A DNA stretch of 42,883 nucleotides from an uncultured Lachnospiraceae bacterium (GTDB taxonomy: Bacteria; Bacillota; Clostridia; Lachnospirales; Lachnospiraceae), in assembly GCA_905235745.1 (NCBI GenBank), contig CAJOMN010000020.1, positions 1-42,883 on the forward strand. Reading direction: 5' to 3'. Both the position numbers and the translations under genes were made by a program. A model generated the notes under the pieces. It was not told where the DNA came from. It worked only from the letters and a program-made list of their open reading frames with translations, and searched no databases. Shown piece after piece: positions 16,917 to 25,916 of the stretch (position 1 is the stretch's first letter; every line of letters begins with the position of its first letter).

Positions 16917-18027
16917 AGTCCGCATCCTTGTTAATGACTTCGCCGCCTATACCGAAATAATCCGATATGCATGAAAATATCCCCGCAGCATCATCCGGTG
17001 CAAATACCGGACATTTCACTTCGCTCGGGGATATACAATCGGTCGATATACATATGAGTGTTTCGGGATCAGCCTCGCTTCGCGGCCAAACAGATCTCTT
17101 TACGATCTCGACTTTCGGATACTTTGAACCTTTCATGCCTTCGAGTATGATCACGTCGGGAGGCGGTGATTCTCTCTTCATATATTCTATAAGATCCTCA
17201 CACGAGCCGTTTCGTCCCGTCAGAACATACGCTGTATCCGAATAGACGGCCGTACTGACCGCGCCCCGCTCCATGCAGCGGAATGTATCCGTTCCGTCTG
17301 CATAAGCTATGTGATCGCTCCCGTCATGCTTTATGACACCGACCGAATAACCGCTTCCTATGAACCCGTTGATAAGCTTTTCTATGAGCCATGTCTTACC
17401 CGCGTTACTGTAGCCGCTTACCGCAAATACAACAGGGAAGGATAAACGGATATACTCTTCCCTTGTATTGACATTCTTCAGTACCTTCTTATCAAGCTTT
17501 GTCTGTTCGATACTGATATACTTGCAGCGGACACGTTTTAATATCTCCGTCAGCCGGTATCTGCCCTCGCTTATCGCTTCGTTTACCGCACTCAATATCC
17601 GCTTCGAATATATCGCGCACAGCGGATGTATATGCTCTTCGTCCGCTATAACGAAGCAGTCATAATCCGACGAGATAAACTGACTGATATATGTTACAAT
17701 ATCCGCATTTACAAATGGCATATCAGCGGCGCATATGAATACATACTCGCTATCCGATTCCGTGACAAGCCTGCGTATCCCTTCTATCGGACCTATGTCC
17801 CTGTTCTCATCATATACTATATTATCGGCGTACTGCTCGTATATTCCCTTTTCGGACGCAGATACAAGGATCGGTCCGCAGCCGGACAGACTGTGGATGA
17901 TCCTCGCAAGCATAGTCTCGTTATTCAGTTCCATCAGCGCCTTGTTGCATCCCATCCTGCGGCTCTTTCCGCCTGCGAGGATGCCTATCGACACCGGCAC
18001 CGTTTCACCTGTTCCGTGCATTATCAT
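16897..18027 (-). CDS. Bifunctional MobA-MobB protein
   Basis: 376 residues. Residues 10-190 are MobA, the molybdenum cofactor guanylyltransferase, with GILAGGKSRRMGCNKAL, the GTP-metal site CAADMPFVNAD and HIHPLCAIY. Residues 205-376 are MobB, a GTP-binding partner, with Walker A GYSNAGKT, GVIKHDG and the ILEGMKGSKYPKVEIV motif. Together they attach GMP to the cofactor to give the bis-MGD form used by formate dehydrogenase. It overlaps moeA by 22 bases. Several in-frame starts (ATG, ATG, GTG) fall in the first ten codons, so the exact N-terminus is uncertain. Confidence 0.92.
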   Translation of the reverse strand: MIMHGTGETVPVSIGILAGGKSRRMGCNKALMELNNETMLARIIHSLSGCGPILVSASEKGIYEQYADNIVYDENRDIGPIEGIRRLVTESDSEYVFICAADMPFVNADIVTYISQFISSDYDCFVIADEEHIHPLCAIYSKRILSAVNEAISEGRYRLTEILKRVRCKYISIEQTKLDKKVLKNVNTREEYIRLSFPVVFAVSGYSNAGKTWLIEKLINGFIGSGYSVGVIKHDGSDHIAYADGTDTFRCMERGAVSTAVYSDTAYVLTGRNGSCEDLIEYMKRESPPPDVIILEGMKGSKYPKVEIVKRSVWPRSEADPETLICISTDCISPSEVKCPVFAPDDAAGIFSCISDYFGIGGEVINKDADYETDQD

Positions 18028-19243
18028 ATGGCATCATAATGATCTTTACCGTATCACCCTCCGCAATGGATGTTCCCTCCGGCAGATCTATATAGCAGTT
18101 GCATCCGGTAAGGTTCGACAGCACCGATGATGCATGTGTTTGTGGGATCGTAACCATACCGTTTTCATATCTTGCGCGAAGAAAGCGCCGCATATGATTT
18201 TTCTTCGGATAGTCCGAGGCGGACACGGCATCCACCGTCTTCAGCAGAAGATCGCCGCATCCGGTCATCCGGCACACAAGAGGCCAGAAATACCAGTCAT
18301 AATTGACAAGCGCCGCATATGGATTGCCTGACAGGGACAATATCGGTATCCCGTTATATATGCTCCCCATCGTAGGTGTTCCAGGCTGTATGTTCACCTT
18401 GTAGAATATCGTTTCGGCGCCAAGGGAGCCGACCACTTCGGGCAGAAGATCCCGCTCCCCCACGGACACGCCGCCGGTTGTTATTATTATGTCAGACCGC
18501 CTGGCGGCATTTATAATAGCATCTGTTATTATATTCGCATCATCCGGACAGATCTCTGCATCTGCCGTAAATCCCGCTGCCTCAACAGAGGCTTTGAGCA
18601 TATACGCGATGCTGTTATATATCTTTCCCCCGGGGAGCATTCCGGAAGAGTCCGCCGGATCCACGAGCTCGCAGCCGGTTGAAATGATCGATACCTTTAA
18701 CGGAGCTAATACATCTGCCTCCGGGATCCCAAGGCTGGCAAGCACTCCGATATCTTCCCTTCCCAGTCTCGTTCCCTCTTTTATCACGAGGCTTCCCTTT
18801 ACGATATCCTCTCCGACGCGGCAGTAATTGGTATACGGCACTACAGACCGTTTGATAGTTACGACCTGCTCATTGTAATCCGTATCCTCCTGTCTGACTA
18901 CGGCATCATATCCGTCTGGAACCCGTGCGCCGGTCATTATCCTGACCGCCGTACCTTCCGTCCCAACGGCTCCGGCAGCCCCCTCCGGTATGATGATATC
19001 CTCGCCGGCAAATACCTTTCCGGAAACGGTGAGCCTGACCGGCTCGTCGCCTGCACCCGCTGTATCGCATGCTCTTACGGCATATCCGTCCATTGCTGAC
19101 TTGGGAAAATGCGGCACATCGATCGGCGCCGTTATATCAGAGGCCGTTATCCTGCCATGGCACCTTCCAAGATCCGCAGTTTCATGCCTGCGCTTATATC
19201 GGGCTGCATCCGCAAACAGTCCTACCGCCTCTTCAAGTTCCAT
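18005..19243 (-). CDS. moeA: Molybdopterin molybdenumtransferase MoeA
   Basis: 412 residues, the standard size. Inserts molybdenum into adenylylated molybdopterin. Family motifs: PKSAMDGYAVRA near the N-terminus, GVSVGERDLLPEVV, KVNIQPGTPTMGS and LSGNPYAALVNY. The C-terminal domain IV is present. It starts seven bases after the formate dehydrogenase stop codon, so the enzyme and the last metal-loading step are made from one message. Confidence 0.97.
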   Translation of the reverse strand: MELEEAVGLFADAARYKRRHETADLGRCHGRITASDITAPIDVPHFPKSAMDGYAVRACDTAGAGDEPVRLTVSGKVFAGEDIIIPEGAAGAVGTEGTAVRIMTGARVPDGYDAVVRQEDTDYNEQVVTIKRSVVPYTNYCRVGEDIVKGSLVIKEGTRLGREDIGVLASLGIPEADVLAPLKVSIISTGCELVDPADSSGMLPGGKIYNSIAYMLKASVEAAGFTADAEICPDDANIITDAIINAARRSDIIITTGGVSVGERDLLPEVVGSLGAETIFYKVNIQPGTPTMGSIYNGIPILSLSGNPYAALVNYDWYFWPLVCRMTGCGDLLLKTVDAVSASDYPKKNHMRRFLRARYENGMVTIPQTHASSVLSNLTGCNCYIDLPEGTSIAEGDTVKIIMMPYDNARNR

Positions 19244-19250
19244 ATATCAC

Positions 19251-21968
19251 CTACAGTTTTCCTATATTCACCGCGCACACCTTGTACTCGGGAATCCTCG
19301 CATATTCGTCAAGCGCAGCGTTTGTCAGGACATTGACGGGTGAATCCGGGAAATGGAACGGCATCCATGTCTCACCCTCGGAAACCTTGCGTCCTACCCT
19401 TGCAGTCGCCGTTATACTGCCTCTCCTGCTGGAGACGCTTACCCTCTCTCCGTTTGCGATCCCGAGGCGTTCGGCATCCTTGTAATTGACTTCGATAAAT
19501 CCCTCGCCCGCTATCTCATTAAGCCCCGGGGAACGCGATGTCATGGCGGCGGCATTGTACTGATACAGTATTCTTCCGGTTGTCAGGATGTACGGGTAAT
19601 CATCATCGGGAAGCTCCTGTGAAGGTTTGTACTCGGCAGGGTACAGCAACGCTTTTCCCCGTACCGGCCCTTTCGCGTGCATTATAGGCGTGCCCGGGTG
19701 GCTGCTGTCGGGGCACGGCCACTGGAGACTTTCTCCCGCGTCAAGCCTTGCATGGGATATCCCACCGAAGCTCGGCGTTACCGATGCGATCTCATCCATT
19801 ATCTGTGAAGCCGTAAGATGCGGCTGTGAGTATCCCATCGCATTCATAAGATCGATAATGATATCGGTATCAAGCCTCATGTCACCCTCGACGGTAACCG
19901 CTTTCCTGATCCTCTGTACTCTTCTCTCGGTATTGGTGAATGTTCCTTCCTTTTCGGCATAACTTCTTCCGGGAAGTATAACGTCGGCATATTGGGCCGT
20001 CTCGGTCATGAACAGCTCCTGGATCACGAAGAAATCAAGACTTTCAAGGGCTCGTTTGATATGCTCCGTATCGGGATCGGTAACGATCGGATCCTCGCCG
20101 CATATGTACAGGCCCCTGATCTTTCCTTCTATCGCGGCAGGGAATACTTCCGTTGCCTTCAGACCGGGATTGGGATTGAGCCTGACACCCCACGCCTTCT
20201 CGAACTTCTCCCGAACCTCCGGATTATCGACCTTCTGATATCCGGGGTAATCAGTTGGCATGGCTCCCATGTCGCATGCTCCCTGAACATTGTTCTGTCC
20301 GCGCAGCGGATTGACTCCGCACCCGCTCCTTCCGAGCTTTCCGCACAAAAGCGCCATATTGGACATGCTCATGACTCCCTCGGTTCCTGTCGAATGCTCG
20401 GTGACGCCGAGGCAGTAGATGATCGGAGCCTTATTGGCGGCAGCATACATTCTTGCCGCCTCGATGAGCTTATCGGGATCGATATGGCATATCTGCCCTA
20501 CCTTTTCGGGCGTATAATCCTTCACAAGTTCCTGTATCCTGTCATAGTCTTCCGTGTATTTCTCTATGTAATCGTGATCGACCAGATCCTCTTTGATCAT
20601 CACATGCATCATTCCGTTCGCGAATGCCACATTTGTTCCGGGACGGATCTTCAGATGGATATCCGCCACGGAAGCTAATCCTATGGATCTCGGATCAACG
20701 ACTATCAAACGTGTTCCCTGCATTACAGCCCGACGGATCTGCATGCCGACAACAGGATGCGCTTCTTCGGGGTTCGAACCGCACAGCAGGATGCAGTCAA
20801 CATCATGGGTAATGTCATAGATCGGATTCGTCATGGCGCCTGAGCCGAGCGTTTTGGCAAGTCCTGCCACTGTTGCCGAGTGGCATACTCGCGCGCAGTT
20901 ATCGGTATTGTTAGTACCGAAGCACGTCCTGACCATCTTCTGTACCATATAGATGTCTTCATTTGCGGAGCGTGAACATGCAAACCCCGCAAGGCTCTCG
21001 GATCCGTACTTTTCTTTGATCTTCATAAAATTGTCCGCAGCGTATCTGACCGCCTCATCCCATGATGCGCTCTCGAACTCTCCGGTTTCCCTGTTTTTGA
21101 TAAGAGGGGTTCTGATACGATCAGGCGAGCTTACAAAATCAAAGCTTCCCGAGCGTCCCTTGACGCACAGAAGCCCACGATTGGAAGGACCTTCTGCCGC
21201 TTCCGCATCAACTATCCTGTTGCCCCTGACTGTCAGATACAACTGGCATCCCGTAGCGCAGTGCGGACAGGTCGTAAGAACCCTTTCCGTCTCCCACTTG
21301 CGATAATCTCTCTTGCGTTTTTCGGTAATCGCACCTGTAGGACACGCCGCCGCGCAGTTACCGCATGATTCGCATCCGCTCTGCCTCCAGTCCGGTCCGA
21401 ACGGAGCATCAACCGTATGGAACACTCCGGTATGCCCGTTGGAAAGAGCTCCGTTTACCACAGCTCTTCTGCATGTACTGATGCATCTCATACAGTGAAT
21501 GCATTTGCTCGGGTCATAGGACAGATACGGATTATCAGCCAGTTTGGGAAGTTTATTTTCGATATTACGTCGCGATCCGGTATACGGGGTCTCATCTATC
21601 CCGTATCTGTTGCTGAGTGCCTGAAGCTCACAGTTGGAATTCTTCGGGCAGCTCATGCAGTCAACGGTATGATTGGACAACAGGAGGCGCAGCATCTCCT
21701 TCCGGTATTTCGTCAGGCGCTCCGACTCGGTTGTGATCACCATACCGTCCTCAATCTTGGTTCGGCACGACGCAACAAGAGAGTCATATCCTTCTATCTC
21801 GACCATACAGAGCCTGCATGACCCCACATCGCTGTAATCCTTCAAATGGCACAGAGTCGGTATTTCGATCCCGACATATCTGCACACGTTCAGTATCTTG
21901 ATGCCCTCGGGAACCTCATAGCTTACACCGTTGATTGTGACCGATACCTTCTTGTCAGCTGCTACCAT
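19251..21968 (-). CDS. fdhA: Formate dehydrogenase alpha subunit, cysteine type
   Basis: 905 residues from the ATG at 21968, which overlaps the upstream stop by seven bases and has GGGGGAAG before it. A NuoG-like N-terminus holds a 2Fe-2S domain (CHLKDYSDVGSCRLC), a His-Cys cluster site (HTVDCMSCPKNSNC) and two 4Fe-4S motifs (CIHCMRCISTC, CESCGNCAAAC). The molybdopterin oxidoreductase part begins with CPHCATGC. The active-site residue, selenocysteine in many relatives, is Cys362 (motif ARVCH, codon TGC). The C-terminal molydopterin-dinucleotide-binding domain is complete. Oxidises formate or reduces CO2; electrons probably pass to the flavoprotein upstream. No Tat signal, so cytoplasmic. Confidence 0.95.
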   Translation of the reverse strand: MVAADKKVSVTINGVSYEVPEGIKILNVCRYVGIEIPTLCHLKDYSDVGSCRLCMVEIEGYDSLVASCRTKIEDGMVITTESERLTKYRKEMLRLLLSNHTVDCMSCPKNSNCELQALSNRYGIDETPYTGSRRNIENKLPKLADNPYLSYDPSKCIHCMRCISTCRRAVVNGALSNGHTGVFHTVDAPFGPDWRQSGCESCGNCAAACPTGAITEKRKRDYRKWETERVLTTCPHCATGCQLYLTVRGNRIVDAEAAEGPSNRGLLCVKGRSGSFDFVSSPDRIRTPLIKNRETGEFESASWDEAVRYAADNFMKIKEKYGSESLAGFACSRSANEDIYMVQKMVRTCFGTNNTDNCARVCHSATVAGLAKTLGSGAMTNPIYDITHDVDCILLCGSNPEEAHPVVGMQIRRAVMQGTRLIVVDPRSIGLASVADIHLKIRPGTNVAFANGMMHVMIKEDLVDHDYIEKYTEDYDRIQELVKDYTPEKVGQICHIDPDKLIEAARMYAAANKAPIIYCLGVTEHSTGTEGVMSMSNMALLCGKLGRSGCGVNPLRGQNNVQGACDMGAMPTDYPGYQKVDNPEVREKFEKAWGVRLNPNPGLKATEVFPAAIEGKIRGLYICGEDPIVTDPDTEHIKRALESLDFFVIQELFMTETAQYADVILPGRSYAEKEGTFTNTERRVQRIRKAVTVEGDMRLDTDIIIDLMNAMGYSQPHLTASQIMDEIASVTPSFGGISHARLDAGESLQWPCPDSSHPGTPIMHAKGPVRGKALLYPAEYKPSQELPDDDYPYILTTGRILYQYNAAAMTSRSPGLNEIAGEGFIEVNYKDAERLGIANGERVSVSSRRGSITATARVGRKVSEGETWMPFHFPDSPVNVLTNAALDEYARIPEYKVCAVNIGKL

Positions 21969-23803
21969 GCGCATCTTCCCCCTTCCATGGCTCCGCATCC
22001 GAAGTGGTCACATCTGAGGCACCTTCCGGACTCGCGCTCCGCTTCTTCCGGTGTCATTGCGATCTCAACATGTTCAAAGTCCTCGCGCCGTTCGAACGGA
22101 TCCCTTTCTTCGATCTCCGCCCGCCCGGTAGGTATGCACTTGTTGGGCTTTGCCGGAGGCGCTGCCGTCTCGCATGTGATCTTATGATGATATCCGAGAT
22201 ATTCGTCTATGTTGTGCGCGGCAACCTGACCCGCAGCTATCGCATTTATCGCCGTAGAAGGCCCGGTCACGCAGTCTCCGCCCGAGAACACTCCGTCAAC
22301 ACCCTCGATAGAACAGGACTCATCCGCAAGTATCCTGCCTCTTTGCGTAGGTATCCCGGCCTTGTCAAAATCATCCACATCGCACCGCTGGCCAACGCCG
22401 AGAATCAGATAATCGCATATGAACCTGTACGGATAAGCGCTTGAATGTTCGGTCATAACGAGTCCGTCATCATCATATTCACGCACGATTTCCGGCTGAA
22501 GCCATACGGCATCGACCATATCGGGATTATCCTTTGAGTTCTCCAGATACATAAATGACAGAAGTGTTCTGAACCTGACCCCCTCCTGCATCGCACTTTC
22601 TATCTCCGACTCAAGCGCGGTGTAGTCATCGCGTTTTCTCGTAAACACGTGAACTGTTGCGGCATTTAGTCTGACCGCGGTTCTTGCCGCATCCATGGCG
22701 ACATTCCCGCCGCCGATCAGCACTACTCTCTTACCGGTAAGGTCTATCCTGTCGCCCCTTGCCACAGCCTGCAGAAAATCAGCCGCCGGGATCACATTCT
22801 TACACTCGGCGTTCTCAACCGGCATACGGTTGCCCAGCTGTGCTCCGAGTCCCAGATATACGGCATCATGGCTGTTTCGTAGTTCCTCTATCGAGACATC
22901 TCTTCCTACCCGTATGCCGGTGTGGACTTCTATGTCGCCGGCACCTATGATAGCCCTGATGTCCTCGTCAAGTCTCGCTTTCGGAAGACGGTACTCGGGA
23001 ATACCGTACCGCAGCATCCCCCCGAGCTTTTCATGCTCATCATATACAACGCATTTGTGACCCATGAGCGCAAGAAAATATGCCGCCGTAAGACCCGAAG
23101 GCCCTCCGCCGACAATGGCAATTGATTTTCCTGTTGAAACATTGGGGCGGGGTGTCGGAACGGTATCTGCTGCCACCTGATCAACCGCGTACTTCTTGAG
23201 ACCCCTGATATTGATTGCGTGATCTATTATCGTCCTGCGGCATTTCTTCTCACACGGATGCTCGCATACCATCGCGCATGCGGTCGGAAACGGATTCCTG
23301 TCCCTTATGATGTTAATTGCGCCGGCATAGTCGCCGTTCTGAACAAGCGCAACATAACCCGGTACATCCACGTGAGCCGGACACAGTGTCATGCACGGGA
23401 TCGTCTGTCCCACTTCATCCACACATCTCCGGTTCCTGATATGACTGGCATACTCGTCGGCAAAATCCTCCATGCTTTCAAGTATCGAATTGGCAGCGAC
23501 AACACCTACCGCGCAGTCCGCCGTCTCGGATATCATCGTGCACAGTTCCTTCAGTTTGCCAAGTGTCTCATCCGTTCCATCCCCCCGGAGTATATCCCGG
23601 AGCATCCTCTCTGCCTCGACAAGACCGTCACGGCATGGAACACACTTGCCGCATGACTGGTTCATGGACATCTGAAGTATGGAACGGTACATGACAAGCG
23701 GGCACATTCCGGGAGGATATGATGTCATACGTGAACGGAATCTGCTTAAGGCAACATCCATTCTGTCATTCATATTGCCGCGTTTTGCCAGTCTTCTGTA
23801 CAT
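21962..23803 (-). CDS. NuoF C-terminal 4Fe-4S domain fused to GltD-like NAD(P)H oxidoreductase
   Basis: 613 residues. The first ~110 match only the C-terminal cluster domain of NuoF (SCGKCVPCRDG, later ADCAVG); the FMN/NADH-binding part is absent. Residues 125-613 resemble the glutamate synthase small subunit: a double-cluster helical domain (CMTLCPAHVDVP, CAMVCEHPCEKKC), FAD motif VGGGPSGLTAA, NAD(P)H motif IGGGNVAMDAARTA with a nearby Arg, and a Cys-rich tail. It probably links formate oxidation to NADP or NAD. AAGGAGAAGG precedes the ATG; 22 bases separate it from the chemoreceptor gene. The electron acceptor is inferred from the fold. Confidence 0.88.
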   Translation of the reverse strand: MYRRLAKRGNMNDRMDVALSRFRSRMTSYPPGMCPLVMYRSILQMSMNQSCGKCVPCRDGLVEAERMLRDILRGDGTDETLGKLKELCTMISETADCAVGVVAANSILESMEDFADEYASHIRNRRCVDEVGQTIPCMTLCPAHVDVPGYVALVQNGDYAGAINIIRDRNPFPTACAMVCEHPCEKKCRRTIIDHAINIRGLKKYAVDQVAADTVPTPRPNVSTGKSIAIVGGGPSGLTAAYFLALMGHKCVVYDEHEKLGGMLRYGIPEYRLPKARLDEDIRAIIGAGDIEVHTGIRVGRDVSIEELRNSHDAVYLGLGAQLGNRMPVENAECKNVIPAADFLQAVARGDRIDLTGKRVVLIGGGNVAMDAARTAVRLNAATVHVFTRKRDDYTALESEIESAMQEGVRFRTLLSFMYLENSKDNPDMVDAVWLQPEIVREYDDDGLVMTEHSSAYPYRFICDYLILGVGQRCDVDDFDKAGIPTQRGRILADESCSIEGVDGVFSGGDCVTGPSTAINAIAAGQVAAHNIDEYLGYHHKITCETAAPPAKPNKCIPTGRAEIEERDPFERREDFEHVEIAMTPEEAERESGRCLRCDHFGCGAMEGGRCAW

Positions 23804-23825
23804 TACCTTCTCCTTTTGCCGGATA

Positions 23826-25817
23826 TCACACGTTAAACTTACCTATCGTCTCCTGCAGGGACTCCAGACCACCGAGAACACTGTGTGTCTCATCGGCAAC
23901 CGATTCGCTCGAGTCTGATATTTGCAAAAGGTTGTTGTTGATATCGGCAATAGCCTGTGACAGGCTTTCCTGGGTCGAATCGATGTTTTCGATCGCTTTG
24001 TTGATGCTGCTCATGGATCTGGCAAGTTCCTGAGAATTGGCGTGCAGGCTGTTGCTCGCATCACCGTAGTAGTTTGCATCATCCTCGTAATTATGCGCAA
24101 GTGTCTCAAGATTGTCGTAATCTCCAAGAACTACATCGGTAAGGAACTTCAATATCTCATTACTCTCGTCAGACAACGCTTTGACGCTTTCCGTTACCTT
24201 CTCGATAAGGGCATTGACTTTACCTATCTCGCTCTGGGTCGTTGTTGACAGAACATTTATCTCATCGGCGACAACCGCAAAGCCTCTTCCGGCTTCTCCG
24301 GCTCTTGCCGCCTCGATCGAAGCATTGAGCGCCAGAAGATTGGTCTGATCCGCTATAGTGCCGATTGCGTTTGACACTTCCACGATCTGATCGATCACCT
24401 TGGCCTGCTCAATTGCCGCCGCCAGACGCTGACGTGACTCTTCCGTTACCGCTACGGCATGCTCCTTGTTCTTCAGTACCTTCGGAACCATTGCACGAAC
24501 CCTCTCGGTTATATCCTTTGCCTTGTCCGCCATTTCGGAAGTAGACTGCGCCAGTTCGTCAATATTCGTGTTGACTGCCGAACTTGCCTCATCTATACCC
24601 CTTATACTCTTTGTCTGGTTATCGATATCATCACCGGTCTGTCTCATCGTGGTACTGATGATGGAAATATTGCCGTTGATATCCTGTATCCTGTCGCTTG
24701 TATCCGCCATCTTGTCCTGGATCGCATTAGACTCATCCCTTGTCCGGTGTATCGTATCTATGACCCTGTCCTCAAGTTCCTGTATCAGATATTTGATCTC
24801 TTCCGTTTCATCCTTGGTCTCTTTGACATTTGCCTCGCCAATGATCTTCTCCCTGATGAATGCTTTCATCTGCTCCATAGGGCCGAGCAGTTTTCTGATA
24901 AGCAGCATCATTATCACTACGGCGGCCGCAAGCGCAACCACTGCGATCACAACGGCCGATATTATCATATTGGTTACAGTGGCATTGACCGTCGAGCTCG
25001 GAAGTGCGATGCCAAGCGTCCATCCGCTCTTATCAACCGCTGATGTTACGAAGTACTTTTTAACACCATCATAATCATTTGCCTGTAATATGCTGCTGCC
25101 CGGGCCGGAGATAAGAGGAGATAATGAGCTGACCACCGAATCCACCGATACGACAGCATCCTCGCCCGGCTCAAATGATTCATCCTTGTGGATTATATAG
25201 TTACCGCTTCCGTCAACAAGAAAACCGTACTGACCTCCGTCCGTCGGAATACTGTCCATAATGGAATTGATCGTATCAAGCGTCACATCGGCACCTACAA
25301 CGCCTATAAGCGCACCGTCATGATATATCGGGCTTGCGATCGTAATGCACATTCCGCCGATCAGGACATCCATATACGGATCCGTAACGATCGTACCTCC
25401 CGCTTCCTTGGCGGCTATATACCATCCTCTTGCAGTGGGGTCATATCCTTCCGGAGTCGTCGCCTCGGGATCGGACTGGGCAAAATCCTTAATCTCGGTT
25501 CCGATATACATATTCAGAAGTTCTCCTCTGTCGGTGGCCTGTGCCCTGACGATCGTTATAAGGTCGTCAAATGAAGGTGTGGCAGTGTTCAATTCACCTA
25601 CATCCTTTGCCACGCCTTCCGTAAGTGTTCTTTCACTTTCAAACCACTCGTCAATATCAGAGGCATACTTGTCTGCCTGCACCTGAAGCTTCTCGGTCTG
25701 CTGCCCGGTCAGGTTCCGTCCCGCAACAATGACACTGATCCCGTTTGACACAACAAGCGTCAGCACGACTATCAGTATCACTACCGATGTGATCTTTGAA
25801 CTGATCTTTCTACCCAT
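23826..25817 (-). CDS. Methyl-accepting chemotaxis protein with dCache sensor
   Basis: 663 residues. Membrane spans at about 8-30 and 285-310 bracket a double-Cache sensor (35-280). The membrane-distal Cache part carries Y-x4-R-x-W-Y, then Y-x-D 15 residues later and a GAD 27 after that, matching in spacing the amino-acid-binding set I recall for PctA. A degenerate HAMP-like linker leads to the signalling domain with the hairpin tip around [43 protein letters not shown] precedes the ATG. The next gene, formate dehydrogenase flavoprotein, follows after 22 bases. Ligand class is inference. Confidence 0.93.
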   Translation of the reverse strand: MGRKISSKITSVVILIVVLTLVVSNGISVIVAGRNLTGQQTEKLQVQADKYASDIDEWFESERTLTEGVAKDVGELNTATPSFDDLITIVRAQATDRGELLNMYIGTEIKDFAQSDPEATTPEGYDPTARGWYIAAKEAGGTIVTDPYMDVLIGGMCITIASPIYHDGALIGVVGADVTLDTINSIMDSIPTDGGQYGFLVDGSGNYIIHKDESFEPGEDAVVSVDSVVSSLSPLISGPGSSILQANDYDGVKKYFVTSAVDKSGWTLGIALPSSTVNATVTNMIISAVVIAVVALAAAVVIMMLLIRKLLGPMEQMKAFIREKIIGEANVKETKDETEEIKYLIQELEDRVIDTIHRTRDESNAIQDKMADTSDRIQDINGNISIISTTMRQTGDDIDNQTKSIRGIDEASSAVNTNIDELAQSTSEMADKAKDITERVRAMVPKVLKNKEHAVAVTEESRQRLAAAIEQAKVIDQIVEVSNAIGTIADQTNLLALNASIEAARAGEAGRGFAVVADEINVLSTTTQSEIGKVNALIEKVTESVKALSDESNEILKFLTDVVLGDYDNLETLAHNYEDDANYYGDASNSLHANSQELARSMSSINKAIENIDSTQESLSQAIADINNNLLQISDSSESVADETHSVLGGLESLQETIGKFNV

Positions 25818-25845
25818 TTACAATATCCTCCTTGAACATAGTTTT

Positions 25846-25898
25846 GGGGATCCCCCACCTAAGATATATTATCTTAAACGAAATAAATAATTCCGTTT
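25846..25898 (-). promoter_or_regulatory. Three adjacent hairpins before the chemoreceptor gene
   Basis: In the 99-base gap between the sortase stop and the chemoreceptor ATG, read on the minus strand: an imperfect stem with AAACG/CGTTT ends (25876-25898), a perfect 7-bp stem TAAGATA/TATCTTA (25860-25876) and GGGGATCCCC (25846-25855). None has a clean T-tract. They may separate the sortase transcript from the chemoreceptor one or protect a processed end. I could not place a confident promoter here. Confidence 0.4.
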
Positions 25899-25916
25899 AC
25901 GATGCCACAATGAATC

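Noticed and set aside
20880-20900. Possible selenocysteine in formate dehydrogenase
   Set aside because: The active-site codon is TGC (Cys), not TGA, and the reading frame is uninterrupted.
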